From: Arabidopsis thaliana | Taxonomy: Eukaryota; Streptophyta; Magnoliopsida; Brassicales; Brassicaceae | DNA length: 64,000 nucleotides | Reading direction: 5' to 3' | Assembly (NCBI RefSeq): GCF_000001735.4 | Contig: NC_003076.8 | Span: 22,819,835-22,883,834, forward strand | Part shown: piece by piece, positions 10,448 to 21,532 of the stretch | How the letters are laid out: every line of letters starts with the position of its first letter | Position numbering within the stretch: position 1 is the first letter of the stretch | Made by a program: the position numbers and the translations under genes | The notes under the pieces: model-generated | What the model was told of the DNA's origin: nothing | Database searches by the model: none | The model's input: the letters and a program-made list of their open reading frames with translations, nothing else

Positions 10448-13410
10448 ATGTTAAGGTAACTGTTACAAGACATTCTTATTGGTTTTAGTTTTCCTTTTCA
10501 CGTACTCTAAAAACTTTTTTTTTTGCTTCGATCCATACTTTGACTTTTAAACTCACCTTGGGGAGTTAATTTCTTTGGTGCACTATAGAGCCACGTCTTT
10601 GAGTTTATGTGATGGCGTTCATGCTTAGAGATGCTACATGTATACTCGTGCCCACTTCTTATATCTTTTGAATTTTGTTGGAAAATATTCTTGTTTTTTC
10701 AATTTTTTAAATTGGTTTTGAGACGTATATCTTATTCCTTGCATTACATGATACAATATTAAAAACTTAGGAGATTGATCAGAATTTTAGAGAGTTTTTG
10801 ATAATTGTATTTGTCAGGACACTTTTCTTTCGATTGCATGTAGGAGGATATTGGGCAGCAGATGGTTCATACCATGGCGGTGAGACAAGATGTTTACAGC
10901 TTGATTTTGAAGTTCCTAGTTTAGCAATGTTGACAAATATGGTTTTGAGTGCTGGTTATACAGAAAATATGAGTAAGTTTTCTTACTTCCCATCTGGAGA
11001 AGTAGGTCAGAATCGTAAGGATTTGTGTGGTGATAGTGATGTTGCCGAAATGATTACGTGTACACATGAGTTGGAAAGCAAGAATTTATATGTTGTTAGG
11101 GCAGATGATCCTTATCTAGATGATGTTCTTATTGGAGAAAGGGAGGAAGAAGAGGAGCTTGAGAGTGAACAACTTGATTTTTACCGTGATGATTATGTCG
11201 AGAGTGATGACTCAGATGATGATGGTGCTAGAATAGATTTTTATGTAGGGCAAGAGTTTGTTTCTAAAGAGAAGTGTAAGGATACAATTGAGAAGTATGC
11301 TATTAGAGAGAAGGTGAATATACATTTTAAGAGATCCGAAAGGAATAAAATAGAAGGAGTGTGTGTTCAGGATTGTTGCAAGTGGAGAATATATGCATCA
11401 ATAACCAGTCGTTCAGACAAAATGGTTGTTCAATCTTACAAAGGAATTCACAGTTGTTATCCTATAGGTGTTGTGGATCTCTATAGTGCACCAAAGATAG
11501 CTGCTGATTTTATAAATGAGTTTAGGACTAATTCGAACTTGTCAGCTGGCCAAATAATGCAGAGGTTGTATCTAAATGGTCTTCGAGTCACAAAAACTAA
11601 ATGTCAGAGTGCAAGGCAGATTATGAAACACATCATTAGTGATGAGTATGTTGAGCAGTTTACGAGAATGTATGATTATGTTGAAGAGCTGAGAAAGACT
11701 AATCCAGGTTCAACAATTATTTTAGGTACAAAAGATAGAATTTTTGAGAAATTCTATACTTGCTTCGAAGCTCAAAAAACGGGTTGGAAGACAGCATGTC
11801 GACGTGTTATTCATTTGGGTGGAACATTTCTAAAGGGACGCATGAAAGGACAATTGTTGACTGCTGTGGGAAGGGATCCTAATGATGCAATGTATATCAT
11901 CGCATGGGCTATTGTACCAGTGGAGAACAAGGTCTATTGGCAGTGGTTTATGGAGTTATTAGGAGAAGACTTACGTTTGGAGCTTGGTAATGGTCTTGCA
12001 TTATCTTCGGATCAGCAAAAGGGACTGATATATGCAATAAAAAACGTCCTACCTTACGCAGAGCATAGAATGTGTGCTAGACACATTTTTGCGAACTTGC
12101 AGAAAAGATACAAGCAGATGGGACCTTTGCATAAGGTTTTTTGGAAGTGTGCACGCGCATATAATGAAACAGTCTTTTGGAAACAGCTTGAGAAGATGAA
12201 GACCATAAAATTTGAAGCTTATGATGAAGTGAAGCGAAGTGTCGGTTCTAACTGGTCTAGGTGTGAAAAAATTCCGTCTCTTATTTGTCTATGGTTTTGG
12301 TTGGTTTGACTCTTGTTTTGTTCTCTGCAATTGTCACTCTGGTTTTGGTTGATCTAATGGATTTATTATTTTCTCCTTTTGCAGAGCATTTTTTAGTGAT
12401 ATCACAAAGTCGGCTGCGGTAGAAAATAATATCAGTGAATCATACAATGCTGTTTTGAAAGATGCTCGAGAAAAACCAGTGGTTGCATTGCTAGAGGATA
12501 TAAGACGACATATTATGGCTAGTAACCTAGTTAAGCTCAAAGAGATGCAGAATGTTACAGGCCTGATCACACCCAAGGCGATTGCTATTATGGAGAAACG
12601 AAAAAAGAGTTTGAAGTGGTGTTATCCATTTTCAAATGGAAGAGGCATTTATGAAGTGGATCATGGAAAAAATAAGTATGTGGTTCATGTTCGTGATAAG
12701 ACTTCTTGCACTTGCAGAGAGTATGATGTGAGTGGGATTCCTTGTTGTCATATTATGTCTGCGATGTGGGCTGAATATAAAGAGACAAAGCTGCCAGAGA
12801 CTGCAATTTTAGATTGGTATTCAGTGGAGAAATGGAAGCTATGTTACAACTCTCTTTTGTTTCCTGTGAATGGCATGGAACTATGGGAAACACATAGTGA
12901 TGTTGTTGTTATGCCTCCTCCAGACAGGATAATGCCAGGAAGACCAAAAAAAAATGACCGAATCAAAGATCCAAGTGAAGAAGCTTCTTCGGAGAATTCT
13001 CAAAAAGCTTTAGTGGTAAGCTAGTCGTGGTAATACGTCTCTCTTTCTTATATATTTGTAATTTTGGGTTAATATTTTATTTACTTTTGTAGACATGTAG
13101 CAACTGCGGACAAACAGGACATAATAAACGCACATGCCAAATAGAGCTAGTGCCTAAGCCACCTAATCCATCTCTAGAATTTCCTTCTTATCATGCGAAA
13201 GTTATTGTGGTAAAATTCTAATTTTCTATAGTAGTGTATGCCAAATATTGTTTGGAAATAATCTTGTTATTTATGCATTTGTTTTTGCAGACATGTAGTA
13301 ATTGTCAACAAACTGGACACAACAAACGAAAATGTAAGCTCGATCCAGTGCCTAAGCCACCCAATCTGCCTCCTGGAAGACCTTCAAAGAAACAAAAGAC
13401 CACCCAATGA
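10448..13410 (+). CDS. MULE transposase with SWIM and two CCHC zinc fingers
   Basis: Likely exons: 10448-10455, 10818-12260, 12385-13015, 13093-13209, 13291-13410, all at GT-AG borders and in frame, 772 residues. The tiny first exon (ATGTTAAG) is an inference. The large open frame has no ATG upstream of LHVGGYW, and this exon splices in frame to it. Parts: an N-terminal MULE block (HVGGYW, GGETRCLQLDFEVPSLAML); an acidic stretch; a MuDR-type DNA-binding region with CCKWRIYAS; a MULE DDE core with FLKGRMKGQLLTAVGRD, SSDQQKG and AEHRMCARH; a SWIM zinc finger (CTC ... CCH, about residue 592); and two zinc knuckles, CSNCGQTGHNKRTC and CSNCQQTGHNKRKC, each on its own exon. At residue 337 (codon 11818-11820) Gly sits where MULE transposases have the first catalytic Asp (family pattern LDGTFLKG). 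The second Asp (401) is present, so the protein may bind ends but not cut. Confidence 0.88.
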
Positions 13411-13782
13411 ACAAGCTTGAAGTATGAAGTCTTGCTTTTTTTAGATTTCGATGTTGAAACATGTTTGAACTAGTAATGTTGGCTTTAGATTTTTTTTTTG
13501 TTCTATTAGATTTAATACACATGGATCTCTAAAAGAATTTTTGGATCGGTTGAAAATTTAATTTTTTTTTAACAGCAAAAATAAAGCAATCAATATCATA
13601 CATCAACAATATCCAATGCAATGGCTGTACCAGAGTCTCCTCAATGATAGATCGTTGATCAGAAGTGGCAGCGTTTAATTTAATAAAGCAAAGGAATTTT
13701 AATAAAATGTTTTATTGCAGCAAAAAAATACATGTCGTTTTTCTTCAATGTAAAATGCAGCGTTTAATTTAACTGGATATTT

Positions 13783-13911
13783 AACAGTACAGTAGACGGA
13801 ATGAGGTTTTCACTAACAATTTTAGAGTTCATGTGTTTTTTCATTAAATATATCGTTGAGGGTTTTTTTCACAATTCATATTTAGTTGGGGGGTTTTATT
13901 ACTAAAAACCC
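13783..13911 (-). repeat. MULE right terminal inverted repeat
   Basis: Reverse-complement partner of 10132-10260. It ends in ACTAAAAACCC, followed at once by the second copy of the target duplication. Confidence 0.9.
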
Positions 13912-13920
13912 TAAAAAATA
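13912..13920. repeat. Target site duplication, right (9 bp) of MULE
   Basis: TAAAAAATA, identical to 10123-10131. Confidence 0.9.
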
Positions 13921-14129
13921 CAATAACTTAAGAGGTAAGATATTGATAAAATTTGGGAATATCAGAATATGTTGAAGGATATACTGAGAAAGTTACGAAA
14001 TGGCTTTTTGATCCATAATCTAACTTAGTCAATATTGAATAGATTTTAGTTCCCACACGAAAATCTCGCTAAAACCCAATGCTATATTTGTTTGAATTAT
14101 TCAAATTTAGACGACTAAACACAGTTCCA

Positions 14130-14811
14130 ATGGCTAATGCCACTTCTTTCATTGCCCTCGCTTATCTTCTTGCATCTGGTTCGAACTCTTTCTTCTTCCT
14201 TAAAATCTTATGTTTTCTCTGTGCATGTGTCTGAGCGATTGATAATTAAATGTCCATGATTGTTTTATAGATATTTATATGTCCATGATTGTTTGTTTCA
14301 GTTTACATTATATTGTTTGCATATACATTTTAGTGTTTACCTTTACCACTTCCAAATGAAAACTGAATTTTTTTTTATTTTTTTTTTAATTTCAAATGAT
14401 TTTTTTTTCTTTTGCTATTGTTGAATCTCATATAATCGCAAACACATATATCGTAGTTAAAACAATTGAGATTTAGGCTTCTCTATCATTTATTATTCAA
14501 CTAGACGCCTTTCAAATCTTAAAACTGACGTCAAACACTTTTTTGTTTTGTTTCTTTCTTTGGCAAATGGGAGAGAAGCGTTAATGACTACGGTGGTGCT
14601 TGGGAATCGGCAATGTGTACAAGCCATGGATTGCACAAACGTTTGTTCACACGGTGGTCTCTGCACCAAAAACGGTAAGTGTGTTTGTTGGTCGCCAAAC
14701 GTAGTGATCAACAGCGGACCTCCGTGCTGGTCGGATGAAATGTGCTTTAGTACATGTGGTGGAAATGGTGGTTATTGTAACTATGATATTGGAGGATGTT
14801 TCTGCCAATGA
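14130..14811 (+). CDS. Defensin-like secreted peptide, two-module
   Basis: Two exons, 14130-14178 and 14579-14811, joined inside one Ala codon (G|CG), 93 residues. Exon 1 and the start of exon 2 encode a signal peptide (MANATSFIALAYLLASALMT, then TVVLG). The one-intron layout with the break inside the signal peptide is typical of plant DEFL genes. The mature part has 12 cysteines in two repeats of six. The first has spacing C-x5-C-x3-C-x5-C-x5-C-x-C and the second C-x5-C-x3-C-x6-C-x6-C-x-C, linked by a short Pro/Ser/Asn stretch. It probably acts outside the cell as an antimicrobial or signalling peptide; the role is not known from sequence. Recognised from memory as a DEFL locus near AT5G56368. 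A neighbour at 15612 has the same layout and length. Confidence 0.85.
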
Positions 14812-15611
14812 TATCTTAGGAAGTGTTCTATTTTGTTTCGGATGAATAGAATAGTTGTAAACTTGTAGTCGACTAGTTTATGCCTTACATTTAAATACAT
14901 AAATAAGGGCTTCTCGTTGACCTAATGTAAGTGTTTCTGATTGGTTCTACATCCAGACCGAAACTTGTGTTTTTCTTCTAATAGTTTGCTCATAATCTAG
15001 CCTATTCTTCAGCCCAAAAGGCCATAACCTAACCTATTTCTCAAGTCTCAACCAAATCTTGTTTCTGTCCTACTCTTTTGCATGTTCCTATATATTTCAA
15101 CTTACTGATTTGTCGTTTACCTAGTTTTAATATGGCCATATTTCCCAAAATTAAAACCACTGTGATTTGATTTGTGGAAAAAGTTTTCCGGAAAATATGA
15201 AAAACCATATCTAAGGTGGAGAATATAATCTATATGTATGTGATGAGTAAAGTTGTTTATATTTCTTTTTTTGGGATAAAATTACACCTGTTTAGTTTTC
15301 TTATATTTAGATTATGACAACTAGATATGTTTGAATAGGTGTCAGATTGTTAATTCTAATATATACAAATTTTAAGATAAGAAATACACACTAAAATGTT
15401 ATTTTAGAATATCTCTTAAAAGGTTAGAATTTATTTCTTTAGATATCGTGTCCTTTAAGATGCTAGATTCATAAAAGACAATTCGTTTCCTTAAAGTTTT
15501 GTTAGAAAGTTACACATCTTGGCCTATATAAATAAGTTAACCAAATTGACAACAAAAATATAGCAAAGACGAACCCAAAAATACAATCTAGTTAAACAAC
15601 AAACAGTACAC
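14812..15611. other. Spacer and promoter between the two defensin-like genes
   Basis: AT-rich, no coding signal. Its right end holds the TATA box of the second defensin-like gene. Confidence 0.5.
15525..15534 (+). promoter_or_regulatory. TATA box of the second defensin-like gene
   Basis: TATATAAATA lies 78 bp before the ATG at 15612, a normal spacing for a plant TATA box with a short leader. Confidence 0.6.
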
Positions 15612-15989
15612 ATGACAAAGATCGGTTTCTACTTAGCTACATATGCAACCATCTACATCATATTATCACCTGGTCTGTTTTAATTTTTCCACTTCAACTA
15701 TCTATCTTTGTATGATCAAAGTATCTTTGTAATCTTGTACTCAAGTTTTTTAAAATATGGTCACACAGGGCTACTAGCCACGGCGGCGCGTGAGAATCTG
15801 CATCACCAATGCTTTTGCGAGTCACCAAGCAAGTGTGATTGCTTCCCAACGACACCAACACCGCCAACATCTGTGAATAAGTCACGGAAAGGCGGACCAC
15901 TATGTACGACAGACGGTGATTGCAAACATTTTTGTCGTCCTAAAAAAGGTGTTTGTAACATCGATTTCGAAACGTGTATTTGTCAATGA
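15612..15989 (+). CDS. Defensin-like secreted peptide, second copy
   Basis: Exons 15612-15672 and 15769-15989, joined inside a Gly codon, 93 residues, the same length as the gene at 14130. Signal peptide MTKIGFYLATYATIYIILSP. The second cysteine module is complete, with spacing C-x5-C-x3-C-x6-C-x6-C-x-C ending CICQ, matching the second module of its neighbour. The first module is reduced to four cysteines (CFCESPSKCDC). A Pro/Thr linker joins the two. Likely a secreted DEFL peptide; tandem copy of the upstream gene with decay or change of the first module. From memory near AT5G56369. Confidence 0.83.
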
Positions 15990-16365
15990 AATTTGTTTCA
16001 GATTAGAAAAATCTAACGACGTGTGTGTTCTAGTGATCTATAGATCCTCAAATAAAGACTTTAACCTTGATATAACACAAATATGGCTATTTTTCCGTGA
16101 TTTTCATTTCGTCTTCAAAATAAATATCAAGTAAATTCTATATTTTTCGACTCAACTTCATAAATCTTCATTCCTTTTAAAAAGGTTTTAACCACTCTTA
16201 CTACAATAACATACAAGTCATTAGAAATAACAGAATGGCCATATTTCTATAAATCCAATCTCCAAACTCCTGTAAGATCGTTGAGGGACTGAGAGAGATA
16301 GAGAGTCCACACCAGCATTTAACCAAACTCATGTTCTATTACCTTCTCTTTATACAAAAGCTTAC
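15990..16365. other. Spacer with convergent 3' ends
   Basis: AT-rich 3' ends of the plus-strand defensin-like gene and the minus-strand F-box gene. Nothing else seen. Confidence 0.5.
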
Positions 16366-17785
16366 TTAACCAAACACAAGCTCACACTCTGCTGAACCCC
16401 TTGGCAAACGCGCCAATTCCATGAGTATACGATATTTCATTCCAACTGTCGTACGTAATTCGATTCTCACTTGTTTGCAGTCTGCTGGCGAAAAGGTTGC
16501 AATCTTCAGACGTCTTGAATGTTTCAAGAGAAAACTTGCGAGTTCGTTTTCCATCTTCAACCCTCTGTAGTTTCTCCACTCCAAAGTCTCAAGAACAAAC
16601 ATCAAAGTTTCAGGAACCGAGCTTGGTTCCTCCCAATGAAACATAGGATCACTTTGAGAAACAATAGTGTAGCCGTGGGTCTGAGTTCATTATTAGACCA
16701 TTAAAGAACATTTAGTCAAGATAACACGCAAAGTTTTTCATAGTTTCAAAAGGGCACACTTACCTCGTTAAGCTTGAGAGATCGAAGTTTCGGGGAATGT
16801 TTGAGCATAAACATAAGTATATCCCATTCTGTGCAACAAGAACAAAACTCCAAGTGTTCAAGCTGGTGGAAGATGGTACCAGTAGGTAACTCAGGCTGCA
16901 GTACAAAAAAAAAACAAATAAGCGTAAAGACTTCAAGTTTGATTTAATCACAAACATAATTCTTACCTCTGTGGGTAAACATAGCAAGAGGCGTTTGACT
17001 GATGCAAGAGATGTAAGGATATCATCAGTGGAACATGCAACCTCAACATGTGCTTCCACAATCTCAGGCAAATTCCCAATCATACACTCGTAACCACAAC
17101 CTGAAAGCTTTAAGTACTTCAAAGAAGGCGTATTCATCACAAGCTCAGCACCAGATCCTCCACAATAGATAAATCTTTGTAACGAAGGCACCATAACAGA
17201 GAAACTCATAACATTATCAACGTCGTCGTCATCTCGAGTCAAATCAAAGACTTCAAGAATAGGGCAGCTTGATAAAAGCTTCTGAGGAGTTTCCTTGTCT
17301 AGGAAAATCACATACTCCAGGTGCAGCGTTTTGAGCAACTTAAAACATACCGGGAATTGTACATCCTTGAGCGATACGTTTTTTAGTTTTAGCACCGTGA
17401 GTGTTCCGCATGTGAACAAGCTCTGAGGCAATCTGCAAGGCTCAGTCTTATAATGCTCATAATCGAAATCTAGCTCACACAAACCTTTTTCCACTGCAAT
17501 TCTAACCCAAAACCCGATATCTACTTCGCTGCATTGTCGACCTAACTTTAAATGTAAACTCTCTAAAACCGGAGCCATGCTAAGTAGCAACGATCTGTCC
17601 ACAAACCGCACAAATGTCCCATGATCAGCATTCTTATCGATAAGGCTGTACTGAAGTTTTGGCACCAACTTCCAAAGATACCGCCATCGTTTAGACAAAA
17701 CACTAGTGTTCAACACGTCTTTTGTAGGAAGCAATGACAGTATGCGCAAGAGGAAATCATCGGGCAACAAACTTATACTGTCCAT
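16366..17785 (-). CDS. F-box/LRR/FBD protein (cluster gene 1)
   Basis: Likely substrate-choosing subunit of an SCF ubiquitin ligase. Exons 17785-16967, 16895-16764 and 16680-16366, phase 0 throughout, 421 residues. The F-box is at the N-terminus (MDSISLLPDDFLLRILSLLP ... VLSKRWRYLW, residues 1-40), where it would bind the SKP1/ASK adaptor. Degenerate leucine-rich repeats follow, with the family hallmarks RFVDRSLLL, SCPILEVFDL and NTPSLKYLKL. The last exon encodes the FBD domain (SSVPETLMFVLETLEWRNYRG to CELVFG). The exon borders (F-box+LRR / short LRR exon / FBD) are shared by the other cluster members. It carries a longer loop in the FBD (around DCKQVRIELRTTVGMKY) than its neighbours. The upstream ATG choice is plain because only this one precedes the F-box. 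From memory AT5G56370. Confidence 0.93.
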
Positions 17786-19001
17786 ATAGCTCTCCAATCT
17801 TTTAATCTAATGGTTTTGCTGCCAACACAGGTAGAAGAAAACCAAACCCTAAATCAGAGACAAAACGATGGTATATCAAAAATGCAAAAGTTAACTGGAA
17901 TGAATCAAATCGAACCAATTCCACTAAAGAGAGAATGAAATCAACCCAAGAAAATTTATGCAATTGTATATTCACATTCAGAAAGTTTTATAGAAGTTTA
18001 AAATAAGTGAGAAATGGCTTTACCTGTTGCTTCTCAACACTCGCAAAATGAACTCCTGGGGCACTGAAGAACCCTAATTTGACATTTTGCCCTAAATTCG
18101 ATCAGTTCTTTTTGGGTTCTAATATTTTTAGTTTCTCGGCCGTAACTTTAGTAGTGCTTTTTTAGTTGAATAATAATTATATATCAATGGGCTTGGGCCA
18201 TGGTGGGTCGGTTTAGTTAGTTTAAAGCCAAAACTAACAACCGTTATCAATCGGTCTCTATGTCTCCAAGAATATGGTTATTTCTGTCTACCAAAAAAAA
18301 AAGAATATGGTTATTTCTTGAGGCTCAAGCGTCATTAGTTTCTTCTTCCGTTCTTTATATTTTTCTTCCATTTTTTTTTGGTTCTTATCGTTTTATAATT
18401 GTTCTTCTGATATTCGGTTGATCTAGTTTAAGTTTGTTGAATTGATCTATTAGTTGTTCAATGTTTTGGTATTAATAAGCTTATTCACTGTTGCAGTTTT
18501 TCTCTTTTTCATAAAAATGGGAGGCAATCATGATGATGACGACAAGATTCACGAACATATAGATATGAAAGATTAATAAGCTGATAAAAGCACTTGAAAC
18601 TGCTAGGGAAGCACTTGAAAATACTCAAAAATCATCATTCAGAAGAGAGTAAGAAAATAGCTAACCTTAGGAACCCTAATTAGTAATTATACCGTCATTT
18701 ATTTTGTACCTAGTTCAAGTTCCATCAGATTATTTTGGGTTATATATAATTTTTTACAAAAGGGTATGTACGGAAAGAGTAATTAAGATATATTTTACCG
18801 CAGAGACATAAGTAAATCTTGCAATTTAGCAAATTTAGGTTTATTGGGTTAATATTTTAACCATTCCTATATAGACACAATCCATAAATCAAAGAGTTAA
18901 GAACACTGCAGACTTTAACATCAAACTCCAAAAGAGGAAATAAAACTCAAAACGAAAAGACAATCGGAAGATGTTTGGTCTGAGTGAACAGCATGAAATT
19001 T
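17786..19001. other. Spacer between F-box genes 1 and 2
   Basis: Promoter of F-box gene 1 (about 17786-18150), then AT-rich DNA. A 19-codon frame from ATG 18516 with an Asp/His-rich start and a short purine-rich tail looks like a relic of no clear origin. AAGAATATGGTTATTTCT occurs twice in direct order near 18270 and 18300. Confidence 0.45.
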
Positions 19002-20519
19002 TCAATTAAATACAAGCTCACAAGTGGGTGAAACCCTTGGCGACAAGGCTAACTCCTGAAGCATCTGCAGTTTCTTGTTGGCATCACCACCACTCCATTT
19101 AGCGGTAAAACTCGCCTTTTTAAAACAAACTGCGGTTTTAAAGAGATATGTCGAAAGTTCTTTCTCTTCATGCGTTCCTCCATACTCTACCCACTCCAAA
19201 GTTTCAAGACTTGAGGATAAACATCTTGGAACAGAGCCCGGTTGATTCCATTGAGGTCGGGGATTTGTAACAGGATGACACTGAGAATCCATAAGGTTGC
19301 AATGCATCAGAATCAACAAAGAGCTGAAACACAACGCTAAAGCAAATAGAGATCAAGGATAGTAATGATTAAACACACCTGATTGATTTTGATATCCTGT
19401 AAGCTAGGCGAATCTTCGAGCAGATGGATGAATAGATCGAGCCACTCAGATTTGCATGTACAAACCTCCAACCGTTTGAGTTTATGGAAGGAGCTACCAA
19501 GTCCAACAGGATACACAACCTGTATAAAAAGGATAAGCGACAGCATAAACATACGAATAATTTTCAAAGACCGAGATTTAAAGCTGAAAGAACAATAAAT
19601 AAGAGACCAACAAAGTTACCTCTGTAGCAGATAAACATAAACGAATATGCTCAACGGAAACAAGAGAATACAGAAGCTTCTCGGGTCGGCTGGCATTAAC
19701 CTCAAGAGTGGCTTTCACTACAGCATTGATGTTGATAATCTCGCTAACCGAAAAAAGACCCGAGCGATCTACAATGTGCAAGTATTTCAAAGAAGGAGCA
19801 TCTAACACAAGTCCTGAAATTCCACCAGAAACTTCAGATCGGTCAATCCCAGAATACTTTTTTTTTCTTTTTGGGAGATAAGATAACTTCTTCAAGCAAG
19901 GCAGTATAATCTTGAAACTCAACGCGCAGGAATCATAGTAACCTTGTTGTATGAACAACTCTTCAAGAACAGGACAACTGGCTAAAAGTCTAAGGAGACA
20001 ACTGGCGTTGGAGTAATTCATATCTCTGAGCGATAAAGTTTTCAGAGACCTAAGACAAACGAGATCAGGAACATCCAAATAACCTTTCTTCAATTTCAAG
20101 ACCACAAGTGTTTCACAAGTGTAAAGACTTCTTGGAAGAGAACTACGCTTTGGATAATAGCTGTCAGTGTATTTGAGTTTCAGCTCCATTAGACCACGTT
20201 TCACTGCGATTCCAACCCAAATCGCAATATCATCATATGAACATTGTCGACCTAACTTGAGAAACAGAGTTTGTAGAACACGACCTTCACGTGACAGCAA
20301 CGATCTGTCCACAAACCGTCGAAAATTCCCATAATCAGGCTCTTGATATCCCCAAGTTTCAGGCAAGTGAGTGCTATCATCGAACTCAAGTTTTGGCACC
20401 AACAACCACTGAGACTTAAAGCGTTTAGACAAGAGCATAGTTTGCATAACATCTTTTGTCCCAAGAAAAGACAAAATCTTCGATAAGATTTCGTCAGCTA
20501 AGTGACTGATTCTATCCAT
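19002..20519 (-). CDS. F-box/LRR/FBD protein (cluster gene 2)
   Basis: Exons 20519-19620, 19519-19379 and 19280-19002, phase 0 joins, 439 residues. The F-box is MDRISHLADEILSKILSFLG with LLSKRFKSQWLLVP, in which the usual KRWRYLW is changed to KRFKSQW. The LRR part includes RRFVDRSLLSREG and SCPVLEELFIQQ. It holds a lysine-rich insert (KRKKKYSG) just before DAPSLKYLHI. The FBD exon runs from CHPVTNPRPQWNQPGSVP to TCELVFN. Its 3' end and flank were copied downstream of the neighbouring gene (see the relic near 22431). Probably AT5G56380. Confidence 0.92.
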
Positions 20520-21216
20520 AGAAACCGAGGAATCAAGAGGCGAAAAAGGGATTTTTCTTTCACTTCTCGTTATGAGAATTCAAAAGTAAATGGGCATAAA
20601 AACCTACACATGAAAAAGGAACCAACCTTTACTATAGCAACAAATTAGTAACAAAGTTGAGATTTTTCGAAGTGATTCGTTTCAAAAGCATAGAATCAGA
20701 AGAGATAACAACTACAATGGAGGGGGATGACTTACTCTGCTTCTTAGTCTCAGACCTCTCATATGAACCCTAATGACCAATTGCTAGTTTGCTACAAGGG
20801 ATGGTCTTTGGTATATAGTCCTTTCAAAATTGCTTCTTTCAAGTCCTATCAAAACCAAATTTACAAGATAATATGAAATCAGGAAAGTGAAAAGCTTATA
20901 CAAGTGATATTGAATTCGACACAGAAGCGTAATCACTAAAATCTAACTAAAGGATCCAGAAATCTGAAGTGAGAGTAAATACGCCTTATTGTAAACAGAT
21001 TGGAGATAGACCATCACTAGAATACTGCTTAAGTACTAAAATATGTTCGAAATCCAAAGAACTAGATTCAGTTTGGTCGTTGAAGATAGAACATAACAGA
21101 GACGGAGCACGTGGGAGAAATATAGAGAAAGAGAGCTAGAGAGAGAGGAATCGGCGAGAGGAAGAAGAAGATGAAAGGGAGTGAAAACCCCTTAAAATCT
21201 CTCTTCGTTTGTCGAG
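20520..21216. other. Promoter side of F-box gene 2
   Basis: AT-rich DNA upstream of the minus-strand F-box gene 2, changing to GA-rich near 21110-21230. No gene seen. Confidence 0.45.
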
Positions 21217-21232
21217 AGAATTAGAGGGGAAG
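21217..21232. repeat. Target site duplication, left, of SINE
   Basis: AGAATTAGAGGGGAAG, identical to 21517-21532. Length and position fit LINE-assisted (target-primed) insertion. Confidence 0.88.
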
Positions 21233-21516
21233 GGGTGACCTCCCGGAAAGTCCTCGTGTTGGCTCCCTCTTTTTAACCACTCATAGGTGGGCCAGTGGTA
21301 GGAAGGATTTCGGGCTGAGGGTGAAATTCCCAATAATCCCGGGTTCGAATCCCCACGGCTGCAAACACCTTAAGTGGCCACCGCAGACAATTTAAAATCG
21401 GGTTATGCGGCCTCCAGGAACTACTCTTGCCGCCTTCGGGACGTATGCAGTGGGCTAGTCTGGGTCCATTGGGCTTGGGATACCTGGGTTATCCAAAAAA
21501 AAAAAAAAAAAAAAAA
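21233..21516 (+). mobile_element. tRNA-derived SINE, full length
   Basis: A 284-bp element between 16-bp direct repeats. It has a pol III A box (TGGGCCAGTGG, 21288-21298) and a perfect B box (GGTTCGAATCC, 21342-21352) about 43 bp later, a GC-richer body than the flanks, and a 3' run of more than 20 A. A leader of about 55 bp precedes the A box. These marks fit an Arabidopsis SINE of the SB/RathE type; I cannot name the subfamily from sequence alone. It codes for no protein. The fully identical target duplication and long A tail suggest a young insertion. Confidence 0.88.
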
Positions 21517-21532
21517 AGAATTAGAGGGGAAG
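21517..21532. repeat. Target site duplication, right, of SINE
   Basis: AGAATTAGAGGGGAAG following the A tail, same as 21217-21232. Confidence 0.88.

Larger units (their letters stand above)
10132..13911 (+). mobile_element. MULE (Mutator-like) DNA transposon, complete
   Basis: A 3,780-bp element bounded by inverted repeats of about 129 bp (10132-10260 and 13783-13911) and flanked by a perfect 9-bp target duplication. The ends read roughly GGRTTTTTAGTAAT inward, followed by C-rich blocks that match in reverse at the other end. Inside is one spliced transposase gene on the plus strand (10448-13410). The perfect target duplication and the fully open gene suggest a fairly recent insertion. A short direct repeat, CAGCGTTTAATTTAA, occurs twice near 13670 and 13757 just inside the right end. 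This is an ordinary DNA transposon. Nothing suggests a domesticated gene, because domesticated MULE genes have lost their inverted repeats and target duplication. Confidence 0.92.

Noticed and set aside
10132-13911. Possibility that the MULE gene is a domesticated host gene
   Set aside because: Intact inverted repeats and a perfect target duplication show that it is still a transposon copy.
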